Origin: Phocoena phocoena | Lineage: Eukaryota; Chordata; Mammalia; Artiodactyla; Phocoenidae | DNA: 64,000 nt | Assembly: GCF_963924675.1 (NCBI RefSeq) | Contig: NW_027077402.1 | Location: 2,542,001 to 2,606,000, forward strand | Direction: 5' to 3' | In this document: one piece after another, positions 1 through 10,423 of the stretch | Layout: the number at the start of each line of letters is the position of its first letter | Position numbering within the stretch: position 1 is the first letter of the stretch | Notes under the pieces: generated by a model | Databases searched by the model: none | What the model saw: the letters and a program-made list of their open reading frames with translations, nothing else | Told to the model about the DNA's origin: nothing | Made by a program: the position numbers and the translations under genes

Positions 1-1486
1 TGAAACACGTAAGAAACAAAGCAAAACAGCCTATGGCACTTCCACTTATGGTCCTATAGCTTACGGAAATTAAAATCAAAAACAGACAGCCACCCCAATA
101 TTTGGGACGGCTGTGTTCACAAGAAGCTCGTCTACAGTATCAGGTAAATATCCCAGAAAGCAAAAAATGGATAAAGAAGTTGTGGCACGTACGTGCAATG
201 CAATATCACTCAGCAATGAAATCTGTGTCATCAGGCCCGTAGCGGCATAGTAAGTGGATGCAGGTACAGTGATTCTACGTGAACTACGTCACACAGAAAA
301 AGAAACATCATAAGATATCACTAATACACGGAATGTAAATTTAACTACACATGAACTGAATTACAAAACAGAACAGGGTCTCAAATTTTGAAAACCAACT
401 AGTGCTTGCTTATGGGGAAATGTGCGTTGGGATGCTGCATAAAACCAGAGACTGAAATTAGCACAGATAACTTTCCATAAGCCAAATATGTAATAGACAA
501 GACCTACTCCTTGCTCAACGAAATGGACTCAACACCACATATTCAATGCCTAGGAATATACCTGACTAGGAAGAATCTTAAAACCCATGGATTTATATGT
601 CTCCGTAAGAGAATCAAGCGTGTGTACAGCGGCATAAACGCAGCAGTGAAAATCCGATAAATCCCATTATCAAAATAAATTTCAAAAACAAAACACAAAG
701 ACAGTGAAATAGAGAGCAATTCTTAAACAATTCACTCAGGGCATGTGATGCAACCGGGATTGACCACATCTACACCCACAGCTGGTTGAGACATAAGGCT
801 GGACACTTCAGGCTGAAAGCATTGGTGAGTTTTGGTGAGCAAATGCAGACCCTTTGAAGTCATACTGCATGGTACCCATTCCATGGGTCCCAACTCTCCA
901 GGTTCAAGGGATTCTTCCTCCAGCTAAAACATGCATGGGAAACCCAGAGTATCGTCCACCGTGTGATTGGGAAACGATTTAAAATGCATCTCAGTTTTCG
1001 TATCCTGGTCCTCGGGTTCACCATTCCAGATGCTTTACTAACACTCTCCCCGCTTGGAGAGTCAGTGCCTTTAACCTCCTCTTTGGCACAGCTTGCAATT
1101 TCTGTGCAAGATGAACAGGAATAGGGAGAACCAATGAGAGACTAGCTGTAGGTGTCTGCACAGGCAAATGTAATGCTCATTTCCCACCAGGAAGAGGAAT
1201 TAACTAAACGCTCAGCGTGCCCTGCTGGAAAGAGATTAGTGCCTGAAGCAATCCTGCGGTTTTGTGCCCAGCTCACAAGAAAGCGAGTTGAAGAAAGGAG
1301 CTCAGGGGCACTGTAATTCACAAACCTGCAGAGTTATAAATGACAGCTATCCTCCAAAAATATATTGAAGTAAGCCTGCAAAGGGGACTTGAAAGCGGGG
1401 CAGAAATTCAGGAAAACGATTGAAGGGTTAAACTGGAATTGCACTTAAAGAATAGGAAAAGAGGCAGAACGTCGATAATGATGCAC
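1..1486 (+). repeat. Satellite monomer, partial (window edge)
   Basis: Last 1,486 bp of a 1.75 kb satellite monomer; its start lies outside the window. It matches the ordinary monomers further right at every landmark (L1-like stretch to about 690, unrecognised stretch about 700-1330, then the run-up to the palindrome). From about 1395 to 1486 it departs more from the ordinary monomers than the corresponding stretch before 23221 does, so near identity with the second copy starts only at the palindrome. Unit orientation is given as + because the L1-derived part reads in sense on this strand. Confidence 0.9.
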
Positions 1487-1558
1487 TTGTCCAAAAAGTG
1501 CGGATGCTTTTTTCCCTAAATATATTCAGGAAAAACCGCATACGCACTTTTTGGCCAA
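1487..1558. repeat. Imperfect palindrome, variant form
   Basis: Degraded version of the 72 bp palindrome found in ordinary monomers, with about six mismatched arm positions. At arm position 13 both arms carry the alternative state (left arm T, right arm A), so the pair still matches. The boundary of near identity between the two composite blocks lies here. Confidence 0.8.
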
Positions 1559-1661
1559 CCAAGAAGCTTGTAAATAAACCTGCACTACAATGAAATCTCA
1601 GTGCCCCCCAGGGCAAAAGGGCCATTAAAAAATTGTAAAATCCAGAAACGGAGGACAGGCA

Positions 1662-1985
1662 ATGGAAAACAGGGGTCCTTATTATGCTGATGCATATGAT
1701 GTAAATTGCCGACAGCCATTCTGGAGAAGTGTTATGTGTTTCCTGAAACACGTAAGAAACAAAGCAACACAGCCTATGGCACTTCCACTTATGGTCCTAC
1801 AGCTTAGGGAAATTAAAATCAAAAACACCCAGCCACCTCAAAGTTTGGGACCTCTCTGTTCACAAGAACCTCGTTTACAGTACCAGGTAAATATCTCAGA
1901 GAGCAAACAATGGATAAAGAAGTTGTGGTACGTACGTACAATGGAATATCACTCAGCAATGAAATCTGTGTCATCAGGCCCGTAA
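1662..1985 (+). pseudogene. L1 ORF2 C-terminal relic, open for 107 codons
   Basis: Open stretch lying over the part of the monomer that aligns with the last part of L1 ORF2 and the start of its 3' UTR. Near its end it reads KKLWYVRTMEYHSAMK, which matches the well-conserved KKMWYIYTMEYY-type segment of mammalian L1 ORF2p in the same frame; upstream the frame drifts. In most ordinary monomers the same frame stops after MALPLMVL because a TAG replaces a sense codon. It is open at 18154-18477, 23335-23721 and 39890-40213, all beside composite blocks. No start context, promoter or selection is visible, so I treat it as a fossil and not a gene. Confidence 0.6.
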
Positions 1986-2896
1986 TGGCATAGTGAGTGG
2001 ATACAGGTATGGTGATTCTACGTGAAATAAGTCACACATAAAAAGAAACATCATAAAATATCACTAATACACAGTATGTAAACTTGACTACACATGAACT
2101 GAAGTACAAAACAGAACAGTCTCAAATTTAGAAAACCAACTTGTGCTTTCTTATGGAGAAAGGTGCGTTGGAGTGCTGCATAAAACCAGAGATTGAAATT
2201 AGCACAGATACCGTTCCATAAGCCAAATATGTAATAGACAAGACCTACTCCTTGCTCAACGAAATGGACTCAACACCACATATTCAACGCCTAGGAATAT
2301 ACCTGACTAGGAAGAATCTTAAAACCCGTGGATATTTATGTCTCCGTAAGAGAATCAAGAGTGTGTACAGCGGCATTAACGCAGCAGTGAAAATCCGATA
2401 AATCCCAGTGTCAAAAAAAATTTCAAAAACAAAACACAATGACAGTGAAATAGAGAGCAATTCTTAAATAACTCACACAGGGCATGTGATGCAACCTGGT
2501 TTACCACATCTACACCCAGAGCTGGGTGAGAGATAAGGCTTGACCCTTTGGGCTGATAGCATTGGTGAGGTTCAGTGAGCAAATGCAGACCCTTTGATGT
2601 CATACTGCCTGGTACCCATTCCATGGTTCCCAACTCTCCAGGTTCAAGGGATTCTTCCTTCTGCTAAAATTTGCATGGGAAACCCAGAGTATGCTCCACC
2701 GTGTGACTGGGAAACCTTTTTACATGCATGTCTGTTTTCGTCCCCTGGTACTCAGGTTCACCATTCCAGACCCTTTTCTTACACTCTCCCCATTTGGAGA
2801 GTCAGTGCCTTTAACCTCCTGTTTGGCACTGTTTGCAATTTCTGCGCAAGATGAACAGGAATAAGGAGAACCAATGGGAGACTATCTGTAGGTGTG

Positions 2897-2907
2897 TGCA
2901 CGGGCAA
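2897..2907. repeat. Target-site duplication, left
   Basis: The 11 bases TGCACGGGCAA occur here and again at 3580-3590, either side of the L1. An uninterrupted monomer has this sequence once (for example in the CTGCACGGGCAAATG context), which confirms insertion of the L1 into an existing monomer. Confidence 0.85.
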
Positions 2908-3579
2908 ATATTTTTTTTAACATCTTTATTGGGGTATAATTGCTTTACAATGGTGTGTTAGTTTTTGCTTTATAACAAAGTGAATCAGCTATACATATAC
3001 ATATGCTCCCTGTGTCTTCCCTCTTGTGTCTCCCTCCCTCCCTCTCTCCCCCTTCCACCCCTCCAGGCTGTCCCAACGCCCTGAGCTAATATCCCTGTGC
3101 CTTGCGGCTGCTTCCCCCTTGCTATCTACCTTACTACATTTGTTAGTGTGTATATGTCCATGACTCTCTCTCGCCCTGTCAAAACTCACCATTCCCCCTC
3201 CCCATATCCTCAATTCCGTTCTCCAGTAGGTCTGCGCCTCTATTCCTGTCTTATCCCTAGGTTCTTCATGACATTTTTTTCCTTTAAATTCCATATATAT
3301 GTGTTAGCATACGCTATTTGTCTTTTTCTTTCTGACTTACTTCACTCTGTATGACAGACTCTAGGTCTATCCATCTCATTACAAATAACTCAGTTTCATT
3401 TCTTTTTAAGGCTGAGTAATATTCCATTGTGTATATGTGCCACATCTTCTTTATCCATTCGTCCGATGATGGGCGCTTAGGTTCTTTCCATCTCCGGGCT
3501 ATTGTAAATAGAGCTGCAATGAACATTTTGGTACATGACTCTTTTTGAATTTTGGTTTTCTCAGGGTATATGCCCAGTA
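2908..3579 (-). mobile_element. 5'-truncated L1 (LINE-1), minus strand
   Basis: A run of eight T (2911-2918), the reverse of a poly-A tail, directly follows the left target-site duplication. After it come the reverse complement of an artiodactyl/whale L1 3' UTR (TTTATTGGGGTATAATTGC at 2920-2938), then ORF2 C-terminal sequence read on the minus strand. Minus-strand translation of 3314-3526 contains SSDEWIKKMWHIYTMEYYSA and QSEVSQKEKDK, hallmarks of ORF2p's end. The element stops at 3579, so about 670 bp of a roughly 6 kb L1 is present: ordinary 5' truncation by target-primed reverse transcription. It is far less diverged than the L1 sequence inside the monomer, so it is a later event, but it precedes the 21.7 kb duplication because the copy at 24644-25315 has the same ends. 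Confidence 0.95.
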
Positions 3580-3590
3580 TGCACGGGCAA
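3580..3590. repeat. Target-site duplication, right
   Basis: Second copy of TGCACGGGCAA, partner of 2897-2907, at the truncated 5' end of the minus-strand L1. Confidence 0.85.
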
Positions 3591-3910
3591 TTTTAACACT
3601 CATTTCCCAACAGGAAAAGGAATTAACCAAAGGCTCAGCATGCCGTGCTGGAACAAGATTAGGGCCTGAAGCAATCCTGCGGTTTTGTGGCCAGCTCACA
3701 AGAAAGCGAGTTGAGGAAAGGAGCTCAGGGGCACTGTCATTCACATACCTGCAGACTTATAAATGACAGAAATCGTACAAAAATATATTGAATTAAGGCT
3801 GCGAAGAGGACTTGAAAGTGGGGCAGAATTGCTGGAATCCGATTTCAGGAGGTAGACGTGAATTGCTCTGAAAGCATAAGAGAAGTGGCAGAACCTCGTC
3901 AATGAAGCAC

Positions 3911-3940
3911 TTGGCCAAAAAGGGCATATGCATTTTTTCC
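3911..3940. repeat. Left arm of a broken palindrome
   Basis: Thirty bases matching the left arm of the 72 bp palindrome (starts TTGGCCAAAAAGGGC, ends TTTTTTCC). The central TGAATATATTCA and the whole right arm are missing; GC-rich satellite begins at the next base. The break thus sits exactly at the base of the hairpin loop. Confidence 0.88.
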
Positions 3941-6900
3941 AGGGCCATCATTCACGGGAGTAGGAGGCTCCCAGCATGCTCCAGTGGCCAACAGAGGGCC
4001 CACGTCGCCAAGGCGATGTGAGCTAGCCAGGCAGGAGTGACCTGACATCAGAGGGCCCACCTCACAGAATGGTAGGGAACCCAGCCAGGATCAGACTCTC
4101 CCCAGAGGGCCCACATCACCAAGGTGATGGGAACCAGGCAGGAGTGTCCTCACACCCGTGGGGCCACATCATCAAAAGTTGAGGTACCCAGCACATGTGG
4201 CCTCAAACCAGAGGACCCACATCACCATGGGTTTCGGAGTGAGGCAGGCAGGATTAACCTCACAACACATGTCCCATTGTATACAAAAGGTGTGGAAACC
4301 AGCAGTTGGATCTTCCTAGCAGGCGGCCCAGAGCACTGAGGCTATGAGATCCAGGCCGGCATGAACTCACAACAGAGGGCCCTCATTGTGATTCTGTAAG
4401 CAACCCAGCCGTTGTGACCTCAGAGCAGAAGGCCCACATCCCCATGGGGAAGGGAAACAAGCAGGAGTGTCATCGCAAGAGTGGGCACACATGAAAAAAT
4501 GTGGGGAGCCCAGCAATTAGTGCCTGATGCCAGAGGGCCCTCATCACTGAGGGGCGGTGGCTCCCAGCCAGCTCCGACTGCTACCAGAGGGGCGACGTCA
4601 CCAATGCGGAGTGCGACAACCAGGCAGGAGTGACCTCAGAGCAGAGGGTCAACCTCACAGAAGTGTGAAGAACTAAAGAGGATCAGATTCTCACCAGAGG
4701 GCCCACATCACCAAGGGAATGGGAACCAGGCAGGAGTGTCCTCACACTAGTGGGGCCACATCACCGAAAAGTGAGGGACCCAGCACACGTGGCCTCAAAC
4801 CAGAGGACACACATCACAAGGGAGCTGGGATTGAGGCAGGCAGGAGGAGCCTCAAAACAGAGGGACCATAGAATTAAAGAGGTGAAGAATCCCGCAGTTG
4901 GAACCTCCCAGCAGGCGGCCAGGAGCAGCGAGACTATGGGATCCAGGCCGGAGTGATCTCACACCAGAGGGCCGTCATCATGAAACTGTGAGCAACCTAG
5001 GCGTTGGGATCTCAGAGCAGAAGGCCCACATTCCCATGGGGTTGGGAACCTGTCAGAAGTGTACTCGCACCACAGGGCACACATCAGAGAATTTAGGGAA
5101 CCCAGGAGTTAGGGCCTGACGCCTGAGGGCCCTCATTACCAAGGGGAGGAGACTCCAATCAGGCACCAACACCCAACTGAGGTCCCACGTCGCCAAGGTG
5201 ACGTGTGACAGCCAGGTAGGAGTGACCTCACCGCAGAGGGCCTACCTCACAGAAGGGTGAGGAACACAGCCAGGATAAGACTCTCACCAGAGGGCCCACA
5301 TCACCAAGGTGATCAGAACCAGGCAGGAGAGTCTTCACACCAGTGTGGCCACATCATAGAAAGGTGAGGAACCCAGCACATGTGGCCTAAACCAGAAGAC
5401 CCACATCTCCAAGGGGCTCGGAATGAGGCAGGCAGGAGTAGCCTCACAACACAGGGCCCATAGAATAAAAAAGCTGAGGAATCCAGCAATGGGAACCTCC
5501 CAGCAGGCGGCCAAGAGCACCAAGTCTATGCGATTCAGGCCGCAGTAAACTCACAGCAGAGGGTCCACATCATGAAACTGCGAGCAACCCAGCCATTTGG
5601 ACCTCAGAGCAGAAGGTCCACATCCCCAAGGTGTTGGGAGCATGGCAGGAGTGTCCTCGCACCACTTAGCACATATCAGAAAATGTGGGTACCCAGCAGT
5701 TAGGGCCTGACGCCAGAGGGCCCTCATCACTGAGGGGAGGAGGCTCCCAGCATGTTCCAACTACCACAAGAGGGCCCACGTCGCCAAGGCGGGGTGTGCC
5801 AGCCAGGCAGGAGTGACCTCACAGCAGACGGCCCACCTCAAAGAAGTGTGAGGAACCCAACCAGGATCAGACTCTCACCAGAGGGCCCATATCACCAAGG
5901 GGACGGGAACCAGGCACGAGTGTCCTCACACCAGTGGGGCCACATCACTAAAAGATGAGGAAACTGGCACATGTGGCCACAAACCAGAGGACCTACATCA
6001 CCAAGGGGCTGGGAGTGACACAGGCAGGAGGAGCCTCCCAACACAGGGCCCAAAGAATAAAAAAGGTGAGGAACCCAGCAGTAGGAACTTCCCAGCAGGC
6101 GGCCCAGAGTACAGAGGCTATGGGATCTAGGAATGAGTGAACTAACACCAGAGAGCTAACATCAGGAAACTGTGAGCAACCCAGTCGTTGGAACCTCAGA
6201 GCAGAAGGCCCATATCGCCATGGGGATGGGAACATTTCACGAGTGTCCTGGCATCACTGGGCTCACATCAGAAAACCTGGGGAGCCCAGCAGTTAGAGCC
6301 TGACGCCAGAGGGACCTCATCACCGAGGACAGGAGTCTCCAAAAGGATCCAACTGCCACCAGAGGGCCGACGTCACCAAGGCAATGGGAGCAAGCCAGGC
6401 AGGAGTTACCTCAGAGCACAGGGCCCACCTCACAGAACGGTAAGGAACCCAGCCAGGATCAGACTCTCACCAGAGGGGCCACATCACCAAGGGGCTGGGA
6501 AACAGGCACGAGTGTCCTCACACCATTGGGGCCACATCATCGAAAGGTGAGGGACCCAGCACACGTGGCCTCACACCAGAGGACACACATCACAACGGGG
6601 CTGGGATTGAGGCAGGCAGGAGGAGCCTCAAAACAGAGGGCCCATAGAATAAAAAAGGTGAGGAATCCCGCAGTTGGAACCTCCCAGCAGGCGCCCAGGA
6701 GCAGCAAGCCTATGGGATCTAGGCCGGAATGAACGCACATCAGAGGGCCCTCATCATGAAACTGTGAGCACCCCAGCCGTTGGGACCTCAGAGCAGAAGG
6801 CCCAAATTCCCATGGGGTTGGGAACCTGACAGGAGTGTACTCGCACCACAGGTCGCACATCTGCAAATTTTGGGAGCCCAGGAGTTAGGGTCTGACGCAA

Positions 6901-8300
6901 GAGGGCCCTCATTACCGAGGGACGGAGACTCGCAGCAGACACCAACTCCCAACTGAGGGCCCACGTCACCAAGGTGATGTGTGCCAGCCAGGCAGGAGTG
7001 ACCTCACCGCAGAGGGCCTACCTCACAGAAGGGTGAGGAAACCAGCCAGGATAAGACTCTCACCAGAGGGCCCACATCACCAAGGGGATCGGAACCAGGC
7101 AGGAGGGTCCTCACACCAGTGTGGCCACATTATAGAAAGGTGAGGAACCCAGAACATGTGGCCTAAAACAGGGGACCCACATCTCCAAGGGGCTAGGAGT
7201 GAGGCAAGCAGGAGTATCCTCACAAAACAGAGCCCACAGAATAAAAGTTGTGAGGAATCCAGCAGTTGGAACCGGCCAGTAGGCCGCCCAGAGCACAGAG
7301 TCTATGGGATCCAGGCCACAGCAAACTCACAGCAGAGGTCCCACATCATGAAACTGTGAGCAACCCAGCGGATGGGACCTCAGAGCAGAAGGCCCACATC
7401 CCTATGGGGATGGGAACCTGACAGGAGTGTCCTCGGCCCACTTCCACGAATCAGAAAATGTGGGAACCCAGCAGTTAGGACCTGAGGCCAGAGGACCCTC
7501 ATCACCGAGGGGAGGAGGCTCCCAGCAGGCTCTAACTGCCACCATAAGGCCGATGTCACCAAGGCGGGGTGTGCCAACCAGGCAGGAGTGACCTCAGAGC
7601 AGAAAGCCCACCTCACAGAAGTGTGAGGAACCCAACAAGGATCAGACTGTCACCAGAGGGCCAACATCACCAAGGGAATGGGAACCAGGCAGGAGTGTCC
7701 TCACACCAGTGGGGCTACATCACCATAATTTGAGGGACCCAGCACACGTGGCCTCAAACCTGAGGACACACATCACCAAGGGGCTGGGAGTGAGGCAGGC
7801 CAGAGGATCCTCAAAACAGAGGGACCATAGAATAAAAAAGGTGAGGAATCCCACAGTTGGAACCTCCGGCAGGCAGCCAGGAGCAGCGAGGCTATGGGAT
7901 CTAGGCAGGAGTGAACTCACACCAGAGGGCCCTCATCATGAAACTGTGAGCAACACAGCCGTTGGGACCTCAGAGCAGAAGGCTCACATCCCCATGGGGA
8001 TGGGAACCTGGCAGGAGTGTCCTTGCACCACTTAGCACGAATCAGAAAATGTGGGAACCCAGCAGTTAGGGCCTGAGGCCAGAGGGCCCTCATCACTGAG
8101 GGGAGGAGGCTCCCAGCAGGCTCCAACTGCCACCATATGGCCGACGTTGCCAAGGCGGGGTGTGCCAGCCAGGCAGGAGTGACCTCAGAGCAGAGGGCCC
8201 ACCTCACAGAAGGGTGAGGAACCTAACCAGGATCAGACTCTCACCAGAGGGCCAACATCACCAAGGTGATGGGAACCAGGCAAGACTGTCCTAACAGCAG

Positions 8301-8354
8301 TGGGGCCAACATCACCAAGGGAATGGGAACCAGGCAAGAGTGTCCTCACACCAG
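8301..8354 (+). repeat. Hybrid extra 54 bp subunit
   Basis: Opens like a B subunit (CAGTGGGGCCA) and goes on like an A subunit (ACATCACCAAGGGAATGGG). It makes this unit 646 bp instead of 592. This is what an out-of-register crossover between adjacent A and B subunits would leave. Confidence 0.75.
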
Positions 8355-8823
8355 TGTGGCCACATTATAGAAAGGTGAGGAACACAGCACATGTGGCCTC
8401 AAACAAGGGGACACACATCACGAAGGGGCTGGGAGTGAGGCATGCAGGAGGAGACGCACAACCGAGGGCCCATAGAATAAAAAAGGTGAGGAATCGAGAA
8501 GTTGGAAACTCCAAGCTGGAGGCCCAGAGCACTGACACTATGGGATACAGGCCAGAGTGAACACACAGCAAAGGGCCCACATCATGAAACTGTGAGCAAC
8601 CCAGCAGTTGGGACCACAGAACAGAAGTCCCACATGCCCATGGGGATGGGAACCTGGCAGGAGTGACTCGCACCACTGGGCACACATCAGAAAATGTGTG
8701 GAGCCCAGCACTTAGGGCCTGACACCAGAAGGCCCTCATCACTGAGGGGAGGAGGCCCCAGCACACTCCAACTGCCACCAGAGGGTCCACATCGCCAAGG
8801 CGACGTGCGCCAGCCAGGCAGGA

Positions 8824-9090
8824 TTGACCTCACAGCAGAGGGCCCACATCATGAAAGTGTGAGCAACCCAGCCGTTAGGACCTCAGAACAGAAGGCCCAC
8901 ACGCTCATGAGGATGGGAACCTGGCAGGAGTGCCCTCGTACCACTTAGCACGTATCAGAAAATGTGGGAACCCCGCCATTAGGGTCTGACGCCAGAGGGC
9001 CTCATCACCGCGGGAAGGAGGCTCCCAGCAGGCTCCAACTGCCACCAGGGTGCCGAAGTCAACAAGGCGGGTTGTGCCAGCCAGGCAGGA
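8824..9090 (+). repeat. Extra five-subunit stretch in the GC-rich satellite
   Basis: After the subunit expected first in a unit, the array jumps to the subunit normally eighth, repeats five subunits (8-9-10-11-1) and only then continues with the second. The spacing of the B landmark becomes 855 bp, that is 592 plus 263. Boundaries are approximate. Confidence 0.65.
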
Positions 9091-9300
9091 GTGACCTCAG
9101 AGAAGAGGGCTCACCTCACGGATGTGTGAGGAACCCAACCAGGATCAGAGTCTCACCAGAGGGCCCACATCACCAAGGGGATGGGAACCAGGCAGGAGTG
9201 TCCACACACCAGTGGGGCCACATCATCAAAAGATGAGGAACCCATCACATATGGCCTCAAACCTGAGGACATACATCACCATGTGGCTGGGAGTGAGGCA

Positions 9301-10423
9301 GGTATCTGGAGGGCCACATTTAACTCTAATTTCCCACCAGGAAGAGGAATTAACCAAAGGCTCAGAGTGCCCTGCTGGACCCTGATTATGGCCTGAAGCA
9401 AACCTGCAGTTTTGTGGCCAGCTTACAAGGAAGCGAGTTAAGAAAGGAGCTCAGGGGCACTGTAATTCACAAACCTGCAGAGATAAATGACAGCTATTGG
9501 CAAAAATATATCGAAGTAAGTCTGCAAAGAGGACTTGAAAACGAGGCAGAATTGCAGGAATCATATTTCAAGAGGTAGATTGGAATTGCATTTAAAGCAT
9601 ATGAAAAGCGGCAGATCTTTGACAGTGATGCACATGGACAAAAAGTGCGTATACATTTTTCCTGAATATATTCAGGAAAAAACGCATATGAACATTTTGG
9701 CCAACCAAGCACTCCAGCAATGGAAATCCACACTACAATGAAGTCACATTTCCCATTCGTCAAAAAGGCCATCTGAATAAAGTGTAAAAACCAGAAACAC
9801 AGGACAGGCCATGGAGAACAGGGAGCCGTGTTATGCTGATGGGCGGGATGTAAATTGCCAACAGACACTCTGGAGATGTTCATGGTGTATCCTGAAACAT
9901 CTAAAAAACAAAGCTACAGAGCCTAGGGCACTTCCACTTTTGGCCCTATAGCTTAGGAAAATTAAAATCAACAAGACACAGCCAACACAAAATTTAGGGC
10001 TGCTGTGTTTACAAGAACCTCGAGTCCAGTACAAATTAAATATCCCAGAAAGAAAAAAATGGATAAAGAAGTTGTGCTACTTACGTACAACGGAATATCA
10101 CTCAGCAGTGAAATCAATGTCATCAGGCCTGTAGCAGCAAATTGAGTGGATTTAATTATGATGATTCTAAGAGAAATATATCACACAAAGAAAGATAATT
10201 ATCATAAGATATCACTAATAGAGGGAGTGTAAACTTGGCTACACATAAACTGAATTACAAAACCGAACAGAGTCTCACATTTAGATAAAAACCTTATGCT
10301 TGCTTAAGGGGAAAGTTGAGTTGGGCTGCTGTATAAAAACAGATTGAAATTAGCACACATACCATTCCATAAGCCAAATACGTAATAAACAAGACCTACT
10401 CTTTGCTCAACGAAATAGACTCA
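9301..10423 (+). repeat. Diverged satellite monomer (partial)
   Basis: Resumes the 1.75 kb monomer at the equivalent of the GGTGTCTGC just before the L1 target site, runs through a decayed palindrome (about 9634-9704) and the L1-like part, and ends after GACTCA at 10423, where a younger L1 3' end begins. Clearly more diverged than array monomers; open frames here are shadows of the repeat. Confidence 0.88.
9634..9704. repeat. Decayed palindrome
   Basis: Centre CCTGAATATATTCAGG is intact and the arms are recognisable, but one T has been lost from the left arm and several arm positions no longer pair. Confidence 0.75.

Larger units (their letters stand above)
1487..2907 (+). repeat. Variant satellite monomer, left part
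   Basis: Same order of segments as an ordinary monomer but clearly diverged from it (palindrome, L1 ORF2-like stretch, L1 3' UTR-like stretch to about 2440, unrecognised stretch). It is cut at 2907 by an L1 insertion and continues at 3580. Several CpG sites of ordinary monomers are altered here, as expected for an older copy outside the homogenised array. Confidence 0.9.
3580..3940 (+). repeat. Variant satellite monomer, right part
   Basis: Continues the monomer interrupted at 2907, from just after the L1 target to the palindrome. It ends abruptly at 3940, where the GC-rich satellite starts. The same monomer segment reappears on the far side of that satellite at 9301-9667, so the satellite lies between two partial copies of one monomer interval. 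Confidence 0.9.
3941..9300 (+). repeat. GC-rich nested satellite, copy 1
   Basis: Subunits of 51-58 bp (mostly 53-54), typically opening CAGAGGGCCCACATCACC. Two forms alternate: A (…AAGGGGATGGGAACCAGGCAGG…) and B (…GAAAGGTGAGGAACCCAGC…). Eleven subunits make a unit of about 592 bp; the B landmark GGCCACATCAT recurs near 4162, 4754, 5346, 5938, 6530, 7122 and 7714, then after 646 and 855 bp. The third unit resembles the sixth and the second the fifth, hinting at a 1,776 bp three-unit repeat (4750 pairs with 6526, 5335 with 7111). Because eleven is odd, two A-type subunits adjoin at each unit boundary. The array begins within subunit 11 and ends within subunit 5. I do not recognise the family. 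Short open frames in it only follow the subunit spacing. Confidence 0.93.

Noticed and set aside
4124..9236. Many open frames of 60-141 codons in the GC-rich satellite
   Set aside because: They follow the repeat periods on both strands; low stop density is explained by GC content. No signal or domain.
3941..9300. CRISPR-like array of 53 bp spacing
   Set aside because: Subunits are similar along their whole length with no unique spacers, and the host is a mammal.
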